DNA of 64,000 bases from Streptomyces sp. GESEQ-35 (GCF_017948485.1 NZ_JAFFSX010000023.1:1-64000); one strand, 5' to 3'; shown: positions 1 through 8,673, counted from the stretch's first letter. The notes: a model not told the origin generated them from the sequence alone. Translations and numbers: made by a program.

Positions 1-181
1 GCCGCCCGCGCCCCCCCCCCCGCCCCCCCCCCCCCGCCCGCCCCCGCACCCCCCCCCCCCCCCCCCCCCCCGCCCCCCCCGCCCCCCCCCCCCCCGCCCC
101 CCCCGCGCCCCCCCCCCCCCCCTCCCCCCCCCCCCCCCCCCCCGCCCCCCCCCCCCCCCCCCCGCCCTCCACCCCGCGCCC
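1..181. repeat. C-homopolymer-rich low-complexity tract
   Basis: About 180 bases are nearly pure C on the + strand, with runs longer than 20, interrupted by scattered G and a few T or A. On the - strand it is G-rich, reads as poly-Gly in frame with the DUF6350 gene, and could form G-quadruplexes. It ends abruptly near 181, where ordinary coding sequence starts. It may be a real glycine-rich tail or a sequencing/assembly artefact. Confidence 0.85.
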
Positions 182-1252
182 CCCGGAAGCCGCCCGCCCC
201 ACAAACCACCCCACCGTCACCCCGGCCACCACCGGCACCACGCCCGCCACCCAGTTCACCGGCGTCCCGACCCCCGTATCCGGCACCGCCGCCAGCAGGG
301 GGAACGGCGGCAGGAGTGGGGCCGGGGCCGAGGACAGGGGAGTCACGACGTGGCCCACGCCCAGGGTGAAGCCCGGGCCGAGGGCGTACGACGCGCCCCA
401 CACCGCCGCGTTCGGCACCAGCGCCATGCAGAGCAACAGCACCGCGAACTGCCCGGACCCCCCTTCCGTCAGCTGAAGGAAGGACGTCCTGGCCGCGTCG
501 CCGTGCCAGACCAGTGACACCGCCAGCAGCAGCGCCCCACCCCCGACCAGTACGGCCGTCCCGGCGCTCGCGGCTCGCGCGGCGGCGGCGAAACGGGACC
601 GGAAGTGGGGCCGGAGGATCAGACGCCGTACCCGCGCCGGCACATGGGGCAGCGCGCTGTTGATCAGCTCGTACGGATGCGTGTGCGCCGTCCACACCCC
701 CGCCCCCGCGGCGACCGCCACGAGCAGCGGCACACACACGCACACCCCCACCCACGACGGCCGCAGTGCACCGCCCGAGGCATACACCGCCGCGGCCGCA
801 CCGACGACGACGTAGCCGAGGACAACGCCCGCCCACGCCACCACCGGCTCCGGCGCCCCACCGCGCCCACCGCCCTCCTCCTCGTCCTCGTCCGCCGCCG
901 CGTCCCGCGCCGCCCGGTGCACCAGCAGCACCGGCAGCGCGAGGAGCAGCAGCGGGGTGACGCCGACCGGTGCGGGGACGCCGGAGAGCGTGTCGGTGCG
1001 GATCAGTTCGGCGCCGTGCGCGAGCAGCCACAGCGCGGCGGCGATGTGCAGCGCACCACTCGGCCCACTGTCGGGATACGGCGAACTGATCCACAGCACC
1101 AACACCAGCACGGCGAACGACCCGAGCCCCAGCCCGGCCGCAAGCGCGCCACCCAGCAGGCTCGCGCCCAGTCCGGGCGAACGGTCACGCAACCGGCTGG
1201 GCAGGGACGACAACGACGATCGGCGAGCGGTCATCTGGATCACGCCCGCCAT
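1..1252 (-). CDS. DUF6350 family polytopic membrane protein, C-terminus truncated by the window edge
   Basis: The frame stays open from an ATG at 1252 to the left edge, so the stop lies outside the window. The N-terminus reads MAGVIQMTARRSSL, and a series of hydrophobic segments follows that fits an actinobacterial DUF6350 integral membrane protein. Function is unknown; some databases link the family to cell division, which nothing here tests. A second ATG at 1234 is possible. Codons below about position 181 are almost all GGG/GGC, so the visible C-terminus is a poly-glycine tail of about 60 residues with a few Arg, Glu, Ala and Val. It is divergent from the XRE/sigma-like gene. The family call comes from recognition of the membrane core, not from a motif. 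Confidence 0.7.
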   Translation of the reverse strand, partial: MAGVIQMTARRSSLSSLPSRLRDRSPGLGASLLGGALAAGLGLGSFAVLVLVLWISSPYPDSGPSGALHIAAALWLLAHGAELIRTDTLSGVPAPVGVTPLLLLALPVLLVHRAARDAAADEDEEEGGGRGGAPEPVVAWAGVVLGYVVVGAAAAVYASGGALRPSWVGVCVCVPLLVAVAAGAGVWTAHTHPYELINSALPHVPARVRRLILRPHFRSRFAAAARAASAGTAVLVGGGALLLAVSLVWHGDAARTSFLQLTEGGSGQFAVLLLCMALVPNAAVWGASYALGPGFTLGVGHVVTPLSSAPAPLLPPFPLLAAVPDTGVGTPVNWVAGVVPVVAGVTVGWFVGRAASGGRGVEGGGGGGGAGGGGGGEGGGGGAGGAGGGGAGGAGGGGGGGVRGRAGGGGRGGGRGR

Positions 1253-1348
1253 GCTCCCAACGACACGCGCTTTCTCGTCGTAACAGGCGAACTACCGATG
1301 TGTCGCCCAATATATGTTTATGTACTTTTTCCCACGGAGGGGCGAGCC

Positions 1349-2467
1349 GTGACGCAGAGCCCTTCAACCCCGCTCCCCCCGCCCAAGGAACGCCGACGCC
1401 TGCGCGAGGCCCGGTCGTTGACGCAGGCTCAGGTCGCGGCACGGGTGGGGGTCGACAGCGAGACCGTCCACGCATGGGAGACCGGCCGGACGACTCCTCG
1501 CGGCCGGAAACGGGAAACGTACGCGAAGCTGCTGGCGGAGACGCCGATGGGCCAGGAAGAGCCGGCTCCCGTTGCCACCGACGTCGCCGACAGCCCCGTA
1601 GAAGCCGCTGAACCGCCGTCGTCACCCTCGCCACTCACCCCGGAACCCGTGCCCGAGCAGCTGTCCGACGTCCTGACGCCCGCTCAGGCCTTCGACGCGC
1701 TCTACGCCTTCTGCGCGCCCGCACTCGTACGGCAGACGTTTCTGCTCACCGGGCGCCGCGAGCTCGCCCGTGAGTCGGTCGAGCGGGCCTTTCAACTCGC
1801 CTGGCAGCGCTGGCCGGAGGTGGCGCGTGACCGGGATCCGGCGGGCTGGGTGCGGGCGACGGCGTACGAATGCGCCCTCTCCCCCTGGCACCGCCTCCGC
1901 CCGCGCTACCGGCACCCCGAAGCACCGCCCGCCGGCGCCGCGGACCGGGCCCTGATGGACGTCATCCTGAACCTCCCGCCGCCGCACCGCCGCACGCTCC
2001 TGCTGTACGACGGTGTGGGCCTCGACCTGCCGGAGACGGCGGCGGAGACGGAGGCGAGCACACCGGCGACGGCGAACCGTCTGCTGCACGCGCGCGGGGC
2101 GATCGCCGAACGGCTGCCGGAGCTGTCCGACCCGGCCGAACTCCATCGCCGCCTCGCCGCCCTCGCCTCCACGGAGCGCCTCCGCGCCGCCAAGCCCCTG
2201 ACAGTCCGCACCGGCAGCGAGCGCCGGGCCAGGTTCTGGACCCGCGCCGCCATCGCGTTCACGGTCGCCCTGATCGGCACGACGGCGCTCACCCTGCGCA
2301 CGGCACCGACGCACTATGAGCCGCCGGTGTCGCCGGGGGCCGACGTGCGGGGGGTGCCGGAGAAGCAGGCGCCGGGAGCCCTGTCGGAGGCGGAGCTGGA
2401 GCTGCGGGAGGAGCTGCGGGAGGAGACGGTGAGCGGCCCGGAGAGACTCGTGCCGCTGAACGGATGA
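1349..2467 (+). CDS. XRE-type HTH protein fused to a sigma-factor-like region and a membrane anchor
   Basis: Start chosen at GTG 1349, eight bases after the ribosome site ACGGAGG (1334-1340), giving 372 aa; the frame is open further upstream but has no such site. Residues about 14-60 form a Cro/C1-type helix-turn-helix (LTQAQVAARVG, TVHAWETGRTTPRG). After a Pro/Glu-rich linker, residues about 115-260 resemble ECF sigma regions 2 and 4 (FDALYAFCAPALVRQTF, RRTLLLYDGVGLDLPETA). A hydrophobic helix near residues 295-315 follows, then a Glu-rich tail. The order of parts suggests a membrane-tethered transcription regulator, but no partner is visible. The promoter region at 1253-1348 is unusually AT-rich (CAATATATG). 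It converges on sucD. Confidence 0.75.
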   Translation: MTQSPSTPLPPPKERRRLREARSLTQAQVAARVGVDSETVHAWETGRTTPRGRKRETYAKLLAETPMGQEEPAPVATDVADSPVEAAEPPSSPSPLTPEPVPEQLSDVLTPAQAFDALYAFCAPALVRQTFLLTGRRELARESVERAFQLAWQRWPEVARDRDPAGWVRATAYECALSPWHRLRPRYRHPEAPPAGAADRALMDVILNLPPPHRRTLLLYDGVGLDLPETAAETEASTPATANRLLHARGAIAERLPELSDPAELHRRLAALASTERLRAAKPLTVRTGSERRARFWTRAAIAFTVALIGTTALTLRTAPTHYEPPVSPGADVRGVPEKQAPGALSEAELELREELREETVSGPERLVPLNG

Positions 2468-2481
2468 GCGCACACGGCAGC

Positions 2482-2512
2482 GGGCCCGCACCCCCACGAG
2501 GGGTACGGGCCC
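2482..2512. terminator. Bidirectional hairpin between convergent genes
   Basis: GGGCCCG (2482-2488) pairs with CGGGCCC (2506-2512), and the inner bases ACCCC/GGGGT extend the stem. It lies between the XRE/sigma-like gene and sucD, so it can end transcripts from both sides. Confidence 0.7.
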
Positions 2513-2532
2513 ACCAGGCGTTACTCGGTCAC

Positions 2533-3417
2533 TCAGCCGGCGAGCAGCTCACGCGCCAGCTTCGCCGTCTCGGTCGGGGTCTTGCCGACCTTGACACCGG
2601 CGGCCTCCAGGGCCTCCTTCTTGGCGGCGGCCGTACCGGAGGAGCCGGAGACGATGGCGCCGGCGTGGCCCATGGTCTTGCCCTCGGGCGCGGTGAAGCC
2701 CGCGACGTAGCCGACGACCGGCTTGGTCACGTTCTCCTTGATGAAGGCCGCGGCCCGCTCCTCGGCGTCGCCGCCGATCTCACCGATCATCACGATGAGG
2801 TCGGTGTCGGGGTCGGCCTCGAACGCGGCGAGCGCGTCGATGTGGGTGGTGCCGATGATCGGGTCACCACCGATGCCGACGGCCGACGAGAAGCCGATGT
2901 CCCGCAGCTCGTACATCATCTGGTACGTCAGCGTGCCGGACTTCGAGACCAGGCCGATGCGGCCCGGCTTGGTGATGTCGCCCGGGATGATGCCGGCGTT
3001 CGACTGGCCCGGGGTGATGAGACCGGGGCAGTTCGGGCCGATGATCCGGGTCTTGTTGCCCTGCGACACGGCGTAGGCGTAGAACGCGGCCGAGTCGTGG
3101 ACGGCGATGCCCTCGGTGATGACGACCGCGAGGGGGATCTCCGCGTCGATGGCCTCGACGACGGCGGCCTTGGCGAAGGCCGGCGGCACGAAGAGGACGG
3201 ATACGTTCGCACCCGTCTTCTCGATCGCCTCGGCGACCGTGCCGAAGACCGGGATCTCGTTGCCGTCGATGTCGACGGAGGTGCCCGCCTTGCGCGGGTT
3301 CACGCCACCGACGATGTTCGTGCCGTCGGCCAGCATGAGCTTGGTGTGCTTCATGCCCGTGGCACCGGTCATGCCCTGGACGATGACCTTGCTGTCCTTG
3401 TTGAGGAAGATAGCCAT
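2533..3417 (-). CDS. sucD: Succinyl-CoA ligase [ADP-forming] subunit alpha
   Basis: 294 aa from ATG 3417, reading MAIFLNKDSKVIVQGMTG. It is the alpha subunit of the cytoplasmic TCA-cycle enzyme that interconverts succinyl-CoA and succinate with ATP or GTP formation. The N-terminal CoA-binding Rossmann domain has GMTGATG. The phospho-histidine is in GHAGAIVSG near residue 245, and the CoA-ligase domain motif SSGTAAAKK follows. Length and motifs are normal. It lies 22 bp after sucC on the same strand, the usual sucCD operon. The frame extends upstream to 3498 but no known family member starts there. Confidence 0.97.
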   Translation of the reverse strand: MAIFLNKDSKVIVQGMTGATGMKHTKLMLADGTNIVGGVNPRKAGTSVDIDGNEIPVFGTVAEAIEKTGANVSVLFVPPAFAKAAVVEAIDAEIPLAVVITEGIAVHDSAAFYAYAVSQGNKTRIIGPNCPGLITPGQSNAGIIPGDITKPGRIGLVSKSGTLTYQMMYELRDIGFSSAVGIGGDPIIGTTHIDALAAFEADPDTDLIVMIGEIGGDAEERAAAFIKENVTKPVVGYVAGFTAPEGKTMGHAGAIVSGSSGTAAAKKEALEAAGVKVGKTPTETAKLARELLAG

Positions 3418-3439
3418 GGCTGTGTCTGTCCCTCTTCCC

Positions 3440-4618
3440 TTACTTCGCAGCCGCGAGCTCGGCGGCCTTGTCGGCCGCGCCGTCCATGGTGTCCACACGC
3501 TGGACCAGCGGGTGGTTGGCGTCGGACAGGATCTGGCGACCCAGTTCGGCGTTGTTGCCGTCCAGGCGGACGACGAGCGGCTTGGTGACGTCCTCGCCCT
3601 TGGACTTCAGGAGCTCCAGGGCCTGGACGATGCCGTTGGCGACCTCGTCGCACGCGGTGATGCCGCCGAAGACGTTGACGAAGACGGACTTGACGTCCGG
3701 GTCGCCCAGGATGATCTCCAGGCCGTTCGCCATGACCTGCGCGGAGGCGCCGCCGCCGATGTCGAGGAAGTTGGCGGGCTTGACGCCACCGTGCGCCTCA
3801 CCGGCGTACGCGACGACGTCCAGGGTGCTCATGACGAGACCCGCGCCGTTGCCGATGATGCCGACCTCGCCGTCGAGCTTGACGTAGTTGAGGTTCTTCT
3901 CCTTGGCTGCGGCCTCGAGGGGGTTGGCCGAGTCCTTGTCCTGGAGGGCCTCGTGCTCCGGCTGACGGAACTCGGCGTTCTCGTCCAGCGAGACCTTGCC
4001 GTCGAGGGCGATGACGTCACCGGAGGCGACCTTGGCCAGCGGGTTGACCTCGACCAGGAGGGCGTCCTCCTTGATGAAGGTGTCCCACAGGGTGACCAGG
4101 ATGTCGGCGACCTTGCCGGCGACGTCGGCCGGGAACTTCGCGGCCTCGACGATCTCGCGGGCCTTCTCCGGGGTGACGCCCTCATTGGCGTCGATGGGCG
4201 TCTTGGCGACGGCCTCGGGGCGCTCGACCGCCACCTCCTCGATCTCCACGCCGCCCTCGACGGAGGCGATGGAGAGGAACGTGCGGTTCGCACGGTCGAG
4301 GAGGAAGGAGACGTAGTACTCCTCCACGATCTCCGGAGCCGTCTCGGCGATCATCACCTTGTGGACCGTGTGGCCCTTGATGTCCATGCCGAGGATGTCC
4401 GTCGCACGGGCGACGGCCTCGTCCGGGGTGGCGGCGAGCTTCACGCCGCCGGCCTTGCCACGTCCGCCGACCTTCACCTGGGCCTTGACGACGGACTTGC
4501 CACCGAGACGCTCAGTGGCTGCGCGGGCCGCCTCAGGCGTGTCGATGACTTCACCGGCCAGCACCGGTACATCGTGCTTGGCGAAGAGGTCCCTCGCCTG
4601 GTACTCGAACAGGTCCAC
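3440..4618 (-). CDS. sucC: Succinyl-CoA ligase [ADP-forming] subunit beta
   Basis: 392 aa, ATG at 4618. The start MDLFEYQARDLFAKH is characteristic of the beta subunit. An N-terminal ATP-grasp domain (about 1-235) binds nucleotide and Mg2+, and the C-terminal CoA-ligase domain (about 245-390) contains FLDIGGGAS and VFGGITACDEVANGI. With SucD it forms the TCA-cycle substrate-level phosphorylation enzyme. It is the first gene of the sucCD operon; its promoter must lie in 4619-4850, between its start and the hairpins further upstream. Confidence 0.97.
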   Translation of the reverse strand: MDLFEYQARDLFAKHDVPVLAGEVIDTPEAARAATERLGGKSVVKAQVKVGGRGKAGGVKLAATPDEAVARATDILGMDIKGHTVHKVMIAETAPEIVEEYYVSFLLDRANRTFLSIASVEGGVEIEEVAVERPEAVAKTPIDANEGVTPEKAREIVEAAKFPADVAGKVADILVTLWDTFIKEDALLVEVNPLAKVASGDVIALDGKVSLDENAEFRQPEHEALQDKDSANPLEAAAKEKNLNYVKLDGEVGIIGNGAGLVMSTLDVVAYAGEAHGGVKPANFLDIGGGASAQVMANGLEIILGDPDVKSVFVNVFGGITACDEVANGIVQALELLKSKGEDVTKPLVVRLDGNNAELGRQILSDANHPLVQRVDTMDGAADKAAELAAAK

Positions 4619-4851
4619 GCGCTTCCGTCCCTATCAGTGATCTCGCGGTTCGTTGGGATGCGTGGGCGTGCCGCGAAGGGCAACGTGACGTCCGCTGTCA
4701 CAAGGGAGGCGCACACGGTGTCCGAGCGCGCGGCATGTCCGTCTCGCAGATTATCGCCGCTGCCCGGGGGTCTCTAAATCAGGGGTCACACCTGAGCGGT
4801 GATACCTGTCACATGATGCCGCGATCACTGGCACGGGGTGCCGCAGGTGAA

Positions 4852-4887
4852 AGGCCTCACCGGGCTGGGGTTGACCCGGTGAGGCCT
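4852..4887. terminator. 13-bp-stem hairpin
   Basis: AGGCCTCACCGGG (4852-4864) is perfectly repeated in reverse at 4875-4887 with a 10-base loop. Its position upstream of sucC suits termination of leftward read-through from the secreted repeat protein gene. Confidence 0.75.
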
Positions 4888-4938
4888 CTTCAACAGCCCC
4901 TCAGCGGCACACAAACGCCGCCTCAGGGGTGCTGGGCC

Positions 4939-4968
4939 GGTTGATCCCCACCCCAATGGGGATCAACC
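4939..4968 (-). terminator. 12-bp-stem hairpin downstream of the secreted repeat protein gene
   Basis: GGTTGATCCCCA (4939-4950) pairs perfectly with 4957-4968 across a 6-base loop. It lies about 190 bp beyond the stop of the leftward gene ending at 5158. Confidence 0.75.
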
Positions 4969-5053
4969 CGCCCGTCCGCGGGGTCTCTGCCGGACAGTCC
5001 GACGGCTTTCGGCCGTCCGGGTCCATCGCCGCCGCGGAGTCGCTCCGCTGGTG

Positions 5054-5130
5054 GTGCCGCGATGAGCCCGTTGTTCGGCTGCGGGCCCGTCGTGGCTGGT
5101 CGCGCAGTTCCCCGCGCCCCTATGGGGCGC
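5054..5130 (+). repeat. Dispersed intergenic repeat, copy A
   Basis: The core is GCGCAGTTCCCCGCGCCCCT followed by a short complementary GGGGCGC arm, so its end folds into a hairpin. A second copy in opposite orientation lies at 17255-17328, and the match includes a GTGCCGCGATG segment about 45 bp upstream of the core. This type of sequence is, from memory, widespread between genes in Streptomyces. Confidence 0.75.
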
Positions 5131-5157
5131 TGCAGAACCGCACGTCACTCGCGGGGG

Positions 5158-7023
5158 TCAGATGCTGTACGGGGTACCGGTGACGTCCTGCGCGTAGCCC
5201 GGGGTGATCGAGTCGGCGATGCCGTCGATGCCGGTGACGGCGTTCTCGGCGAGCGGGTTCGCGGTGGTCCGGACGGTCTCGGTCACGTGCTGCGCGAAGG
5301 GCTGGACCTGACCGGCGACGCCGTACACGAACGGGTCGGCCTCACCGACGACGCCGCCCACCAAGGGCTGCACCTCACCCGTGACGCCGTACGCCAGCAC
5401 CGTGGCGCTCCCGCCGACGCTCTGCACGACCGGGCGAACCGTCTCCACGACCGTGTCGACCAGCGGCCGTACCGCCCCGGTGACCCCCTGCGCGAAGGGC
5501 GGCACCTGGCCCATGACGCCCTCGGCGAAGGGCACCGCCTGCCCGGCCACGCCCTGTGCGAGCGGCGGTACGGCACCGACGACACCGCCCGCGAAGGGCT
5601 CGACGTCGCCCACCACCCCGTACGCCAGCGCGCCCGCGTCACCGACGGCCTGCTGCGCGACCGGGACCACGCCGTGCACGGCGATGTTCGCGACGGGCGG
5701 CAGGACGGCGTCCGTGGTGTCGTCGGCGACCTGGCCGACCAGACCGGTGGCGTACGGCGGTACGTCCGCGACGACCCCGCCGACGACCGGCTGCACTCCG
5801 GCCACGGCACCGCCGGCGACGCCCCGCGCATCGGCGACGGCCCCGGTGGCGACCGGCGGCACGCCCTGCACGACGCCGCCCGCGACGGGCCCGACGTCCG
5901 CGACGACTCCGTACGCCAGCGCGGTCGCGGCGTCGACGGCGTGCCCGGCGGTGGCCCCGACCCCGGCCACGGTCTGCCCGGCGACCGGCGTCACGCCGTG
6001 CACCGCGTGGGTGGCGGCGGGCACGACCCCGCCTACGGCGCCCTCGGCGACCGGCACGACACCGGCCACCGTCTGCCCGGCCACCGGGACGACACCCTCC
6101 ACAGCGGCACCCGCCACCGGCGGCACCACCGCGACGACCGTCTCCTCGACGACGGGCGTGACCGTCCCCGGGACACTGCCGACCGTTCCGGTGACGTGGT
6201 GGGGGACGGCGGAGACGGAGGCCTCGGCGGCGGTGGTGACGGCGGTGGCTTCCGTGGTGGCCGTGGCGAGCACGGGTCCGGTGCGGCCGTGGGCTCCGGC
6301 GACCGTGGCCTGCGCGGCGCCGGTCACGCCCGTCGCGGTACGGCCCGCGCCCGCGACCACGTGCTGGGCCTTCGTCCGTACGACGCCATCGATGCCCTGG
6401 GCCTGGGAGCGGGCGGCGGACTGCGTGCCCTGGAGCTTCGTCTGGGCGGCGGCCAGGGCGTTCTCCAGCTCGGGCGCGAAGGCGGCGAGGGGGCCGAAGA
6501 GGTAGTCGATGCCGTCGTGCGGTGCGGTGGTGGCGTCGGAGACGGTGGTGTGGACCGAGGCCGTGGCCGTGGCCTCCGCCTGCGCGGCGCGTGCGGCCTT
6601 GGCGCCCTGGATCGCCTGGGCACCCCGCACCTTGGACGCCTGCGGAACGGTGACCGCGGCGTCGACGTACCGGCGGGCCTGATCGGTGGTGCCGGCGGTA
6701 TCGGCCGTGGTCGTCCTGGCGGCCTTGTCGGCGGTGCCGAGGGCGCCGGTGGCCGTCTCCCGAGGGGAGGTCGAGGTCGCCCCGGTGGTGTCCGCGGCGC
6801 CCGAAACGGTGTCCGTGACGGTGTCCGTGACGCCGGTGACGACGGAGTCGACCGTGTCGGTGAGGGTGGTGGTCACGTCCGAGGTGACGTCGGTGGTCGT
6901 CGCGTCCGACGTGGAAAGGGAGGAGGCGGGCAACTCGTCGGCGCTGGCCACGGAGGAACCGAGCGCCCAGGCTCCGGTGACACCGGCGGCTATGACGATG
7001 GAGCGGCGGATGTTCTTGTTCAT
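5158..7023 (-). CDS. Secreted Ala/Val/Gly-rich repeat protein of unknown function
   Basis: 621 aa, ATG at 7023. A Sec signal peptide covers about residues 1-29 (MNKNIRRSIVIAAGV, hydrophobic core, SVASADE). A Thr/Asp-rich stretch follows, then a predicted helical part (120-200) rich in Ala and Gln. From about residue 230 to 590 there is a long degenerate repeat of about 12-14 residues around VxPVAGxxVxGV, V(Q/E)PFAxGVxG and VLAYGV. No sortase motif or enzyme signature is visible and there is no C-terminal membrane helix, so it is probably released or loosely wall-bound. The GC-rich repeats make expansion or contraction likely. It shares repeat style with the next gene upstream (7351-8673), suggesting a structural or adhesive extracellular role; this is inference. 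Confidence 0.75.
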   Translation of the reverse strand: MNKNIRRSIVIAAGVTGAWALGSSVASADELPASSLSTSDATTTDVTSDVTTTLTDTVDSVVTGVTDTVTDTVSGAADTTGATSTSPRETATGALGTADKAARTTTADTAGTTDQARRYVDAAVTVPQASKVRGAQAIQGAKAARAAQAEATATASVHTTVSDATTAPHDGIDYLFGPLAAFAPELENALAAAQTKLQGTQSAARSQAQGIDGVVRTKAQHVVAGAGRTATGVTGAAQATVAGAHGRTGPVLATATTEATAVTTAAEASVSAVPHHVTGTVGSVPGTVTPVVEETVVAVVPPVAGAAVEGVVPVAGQTVAGVVPVAEGAVGGVVPAATHAVHGVTPVAGQTVAGVGATAGHAVDAATALAYGVVADVGPVAGGVVQGVPPVATGAVADARGVAGGAVAGVQPVVGGVVADVPPYATGLVGQVADDTTDAVLPPVANIAVHGVVPVAQQAVGDAGALAYGVVGDVEPFAGGVVGAVPPLAQGVAGQAVPFAEGVMGQVPPFAQGVTGAVRPLVDTVVETVRPVVQSVGGSATVLAYGVTGEVQPLVGGVVGEADPFVYGVAGQVQPFAQHVTETVRTTANPLAENAVTGIDGIADSITPGYAQDVTGTPYSI

Positions 7024-7350
7024 GCGTGCGTCAGATCCTTAGATCCTTGAGGGCTCGAGAGACCCTGGGAGGCCCGAAGGCCCTTGGAACTCACGGGACT
7101 TCGGGAGGCTGGGGACATGTCCGGTGCCGCCGCACCCCGATCGCGTCCGTCGGTGCATCGGACCGTCAGTCCGTCGTTCGGACACGGTCCGGGGAGAGTG
7201 AACCGGTGGACGCGGATGTGGATACGGATGCGATGACTGGTGCCGATACGGCTCCGGCGGCTTCCGCCCGGAGCTCGGAGTGGTGTCCGGACGGGAGGGC
7301 AGACCTGGTCCGCCCCCGCGCGGCAGGTCTACGGCGGGGGAAGGTCTGCC
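7024..7350. other. Intergenic region between the two secreted-protein genes
   Basis: No gene is supported. It should contain the promoter of the 5158-7023 gene. It ends with the hairpin that follows the 7351-8673 gene. Confidence 0.5.
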
Positions 7351-7351
7351 C
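7297..7351 (-). terminator. Possible terminator overlapping the stop of the Pro-rich secreted protein gene
   Basis: GGGCAGACCT (7297-7306) and AGGTCTGCCC (7342-7351) are perfect reverse complements, with an additional AGGTCT copy between them that could form an alternative fold. The stem reaches the TAG codon at 7351-7353. Confidence 0.45.
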
Positions 7352-8673
7352 TATGCCGGGGAGACGGGAATGTCCGGGTGCCTGTCCCGGGTCTCGGCCG
7401 CGTCGATACGCGCGGCGGCGCCGGCCACCAGCCGCAGCGGCGCCCGGTGGTTCAGCTGAACGGCGAACGCGTCGCCATGCCTCGATGTGCCACCGTCGGC
7501 CGCCGAACGGCTGCCCAGCGAGCCCCCCGGATCACCGGCGGGCTCCTGCCTCTCGGGCGCGTACTCGGTGGGCCGGACTCGATGCCCGGCTACGTGTGTC
7601 GCGTCGCCGCCCGGTGTCACGTCTGCGACGAACGCCGGGCCGTACGCGACGACCGCCGCCTCGTCCGTACGTTCCTTGGCAGGGCGTTCCTCCGTCGCCT
7701 GGCTGCCCGCCTCCGCACCCGGCTGCGGCGTCGCCGTGACCGGAGCGGGGAGTGTCTGTCCCGGAAGCAGAGGCAGAACAGGCAGTTCGGGCAACCCGGG
7801 CACGAGGCCAGGGAGTTCCGGCAGTATCGGCGACTCGGGCAGCGAGGGCAGCAACGACAGCGGCGGTATCTTCCCCTGCACCTCGGCCAGCCCCTCGGCC
7901 AACCCCTCGGTCACGCCCGTCACCAGATCGCCGACCGGCCGCACGACCTGCTCGTCCACCGACCCGACGACATCCTCGGTGACCGGTCGGAGGACCTGAT
8001 CGGTGACTGGACGGAGGACCTGATCGGTCACCGGGCGGAGAGCGGTGTCGGCGGAGGGTCGGGACCTGGGCGAGAGCGAGGGCGTGGGCGCGGACGGGTG
8101 GGGCGTCGGGCTCGGCTGCGGGAGGAGCTTGTCGGCCTTGTTGCCCTGCGGAGTGGTTGCCTCGGGAGCCGTGGGCCGCGGGGCGATCGGCTCGGGCGCC
8201 ACTAGCTCAAGGAGGTTGAGCTCGGGCAGCACAGGCTCGGTGGCCGCGCGCTCGGTGAGGTCGGGCTCGGTAGCCGCGGGCTCGGCGCGGTTGGGCTCAG
8301 CGCGGTTGGGCTCGGAGGAATCGGCCTCGGAACAGTCGGTCGCGGAAGTGGCGTGCCGGGGCGTGCCGTTCGGCCGGGACGTGCCCGGAGCCGCGGCGTC
8401 GTCGTCGGCAGGCTCGGCCGGCGGATTCACCAACCGCCCTATCGCGGCCCGTGTCTCCGCCCGGATCCCGTCCGCCGACGCCGACTGCGGGTGCCGTACG
8501 ACCTTGGCCGAGGTCGTCGACAGCACGCCGTCCGCCGCATGCGCCTGCTCCCCGCAGAGAAGCCCGAGCGCGAACAACCCACTCACCAGCAGCGCCAGTT
8601 GCAGCGCACGCCGCCCAACCGCCGTGCGCATCACGCGCAGAGCGGCACCGGGCAGGGCTGCTGAGAAGGTCAA
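7351..8673 (-). CDS. Secreted Pro/Glu-rich repeat protein of unknown function
   Basis: Start chosen at TTG 8673 because GGAGG sits 11 bases upstream (8685-8689), giving 440 aa; an ATG at 8631 (426 aa) lacks a ribosome site. A signal peptide is clear: ALQLALLVSGLFALGLLC then EQAHA. The mature part has an Asn/Glu/Pro/Ala run (repeated EPNRA and TEP), a tandem RPVTDQVL repeat encoded by near-identical 24-bp units (about 7975-8045), and a Leu/Pro run (LPELPGLVPGLPELPVLP). No domain or anchor is recognised. It neighbours another secreted repeat protein and may be co-functional with it. Confidence 0.65.
   Translation of the reverse strand: MTFSAALPGAALRVMRTAVGRRALQLALLVSGLFALGLLCGEQAHAADGVLSTTSAKVVRHPQSASADGIRAETRAAIGRLVNPPAEPADDDAAAPGTSRPNGTPRHATSATDCSEADSSEPNRAEPNRAEPAATEPDLTERAATEPVLPELNLLELVAPEPIAPRPTAPEATTPQGNKADKLLPQPSPTPHPSAPTPSLSPRSRPSADTALRPVTDQVLRPVTDQVLRPVTEDVVGSVDEQVVRPVGDLVTGVTEGLAEGLAEVQGKIPPLSLLPSLPESPILPELPGLVPGLPELPVLPLLPGQTLPAPVTATPQPGAEAGSQATEERPAKERTDEAAVVAYGPAFVADVTPGGDATHVAGHRVRPTEYAPERQEPAGDPGGSLGSRSAADGGTSRHGDAFAVQLNHRAPLRLVAGAAARIDAAETRDRHPDIPVSPA

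Larger units (their letters stand above)
4619..5157. other. Intergenic region: sucC promoter, two hairpins and a repeat element
   Basis: No gene is supported here. The part next to sucC should hold its promoter and leader. Two strong hairpins (4852-4887, 4939-4968) separate sucC from the upstream leftward gene, and a dispersed repeat element occupies about 5054-5130. Confidence 0.6.

Noticed and set aside
605..1348. Upstream part of a 620-codon rightward frame
   Set aside because: Arg/His/Pro-rich shadow of the DUF6350 gene on the other strand; the real gene starts at GTG 1349 behind a good ribosome site.
3107..4777. Long rightward open frame over sucC and sucD
   Set aside because: It is the complement of two certain TCA-cycle genes and has shadow composition rich in Asp/Gly/Val/Leu without a domain.
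5062..7050. 662-codon rightward frame over the secreted repeat gene
   Set aside because: Gly/Arg/Asp-rich shadow; the opposite frame has a signal peptide and coherent repeats.
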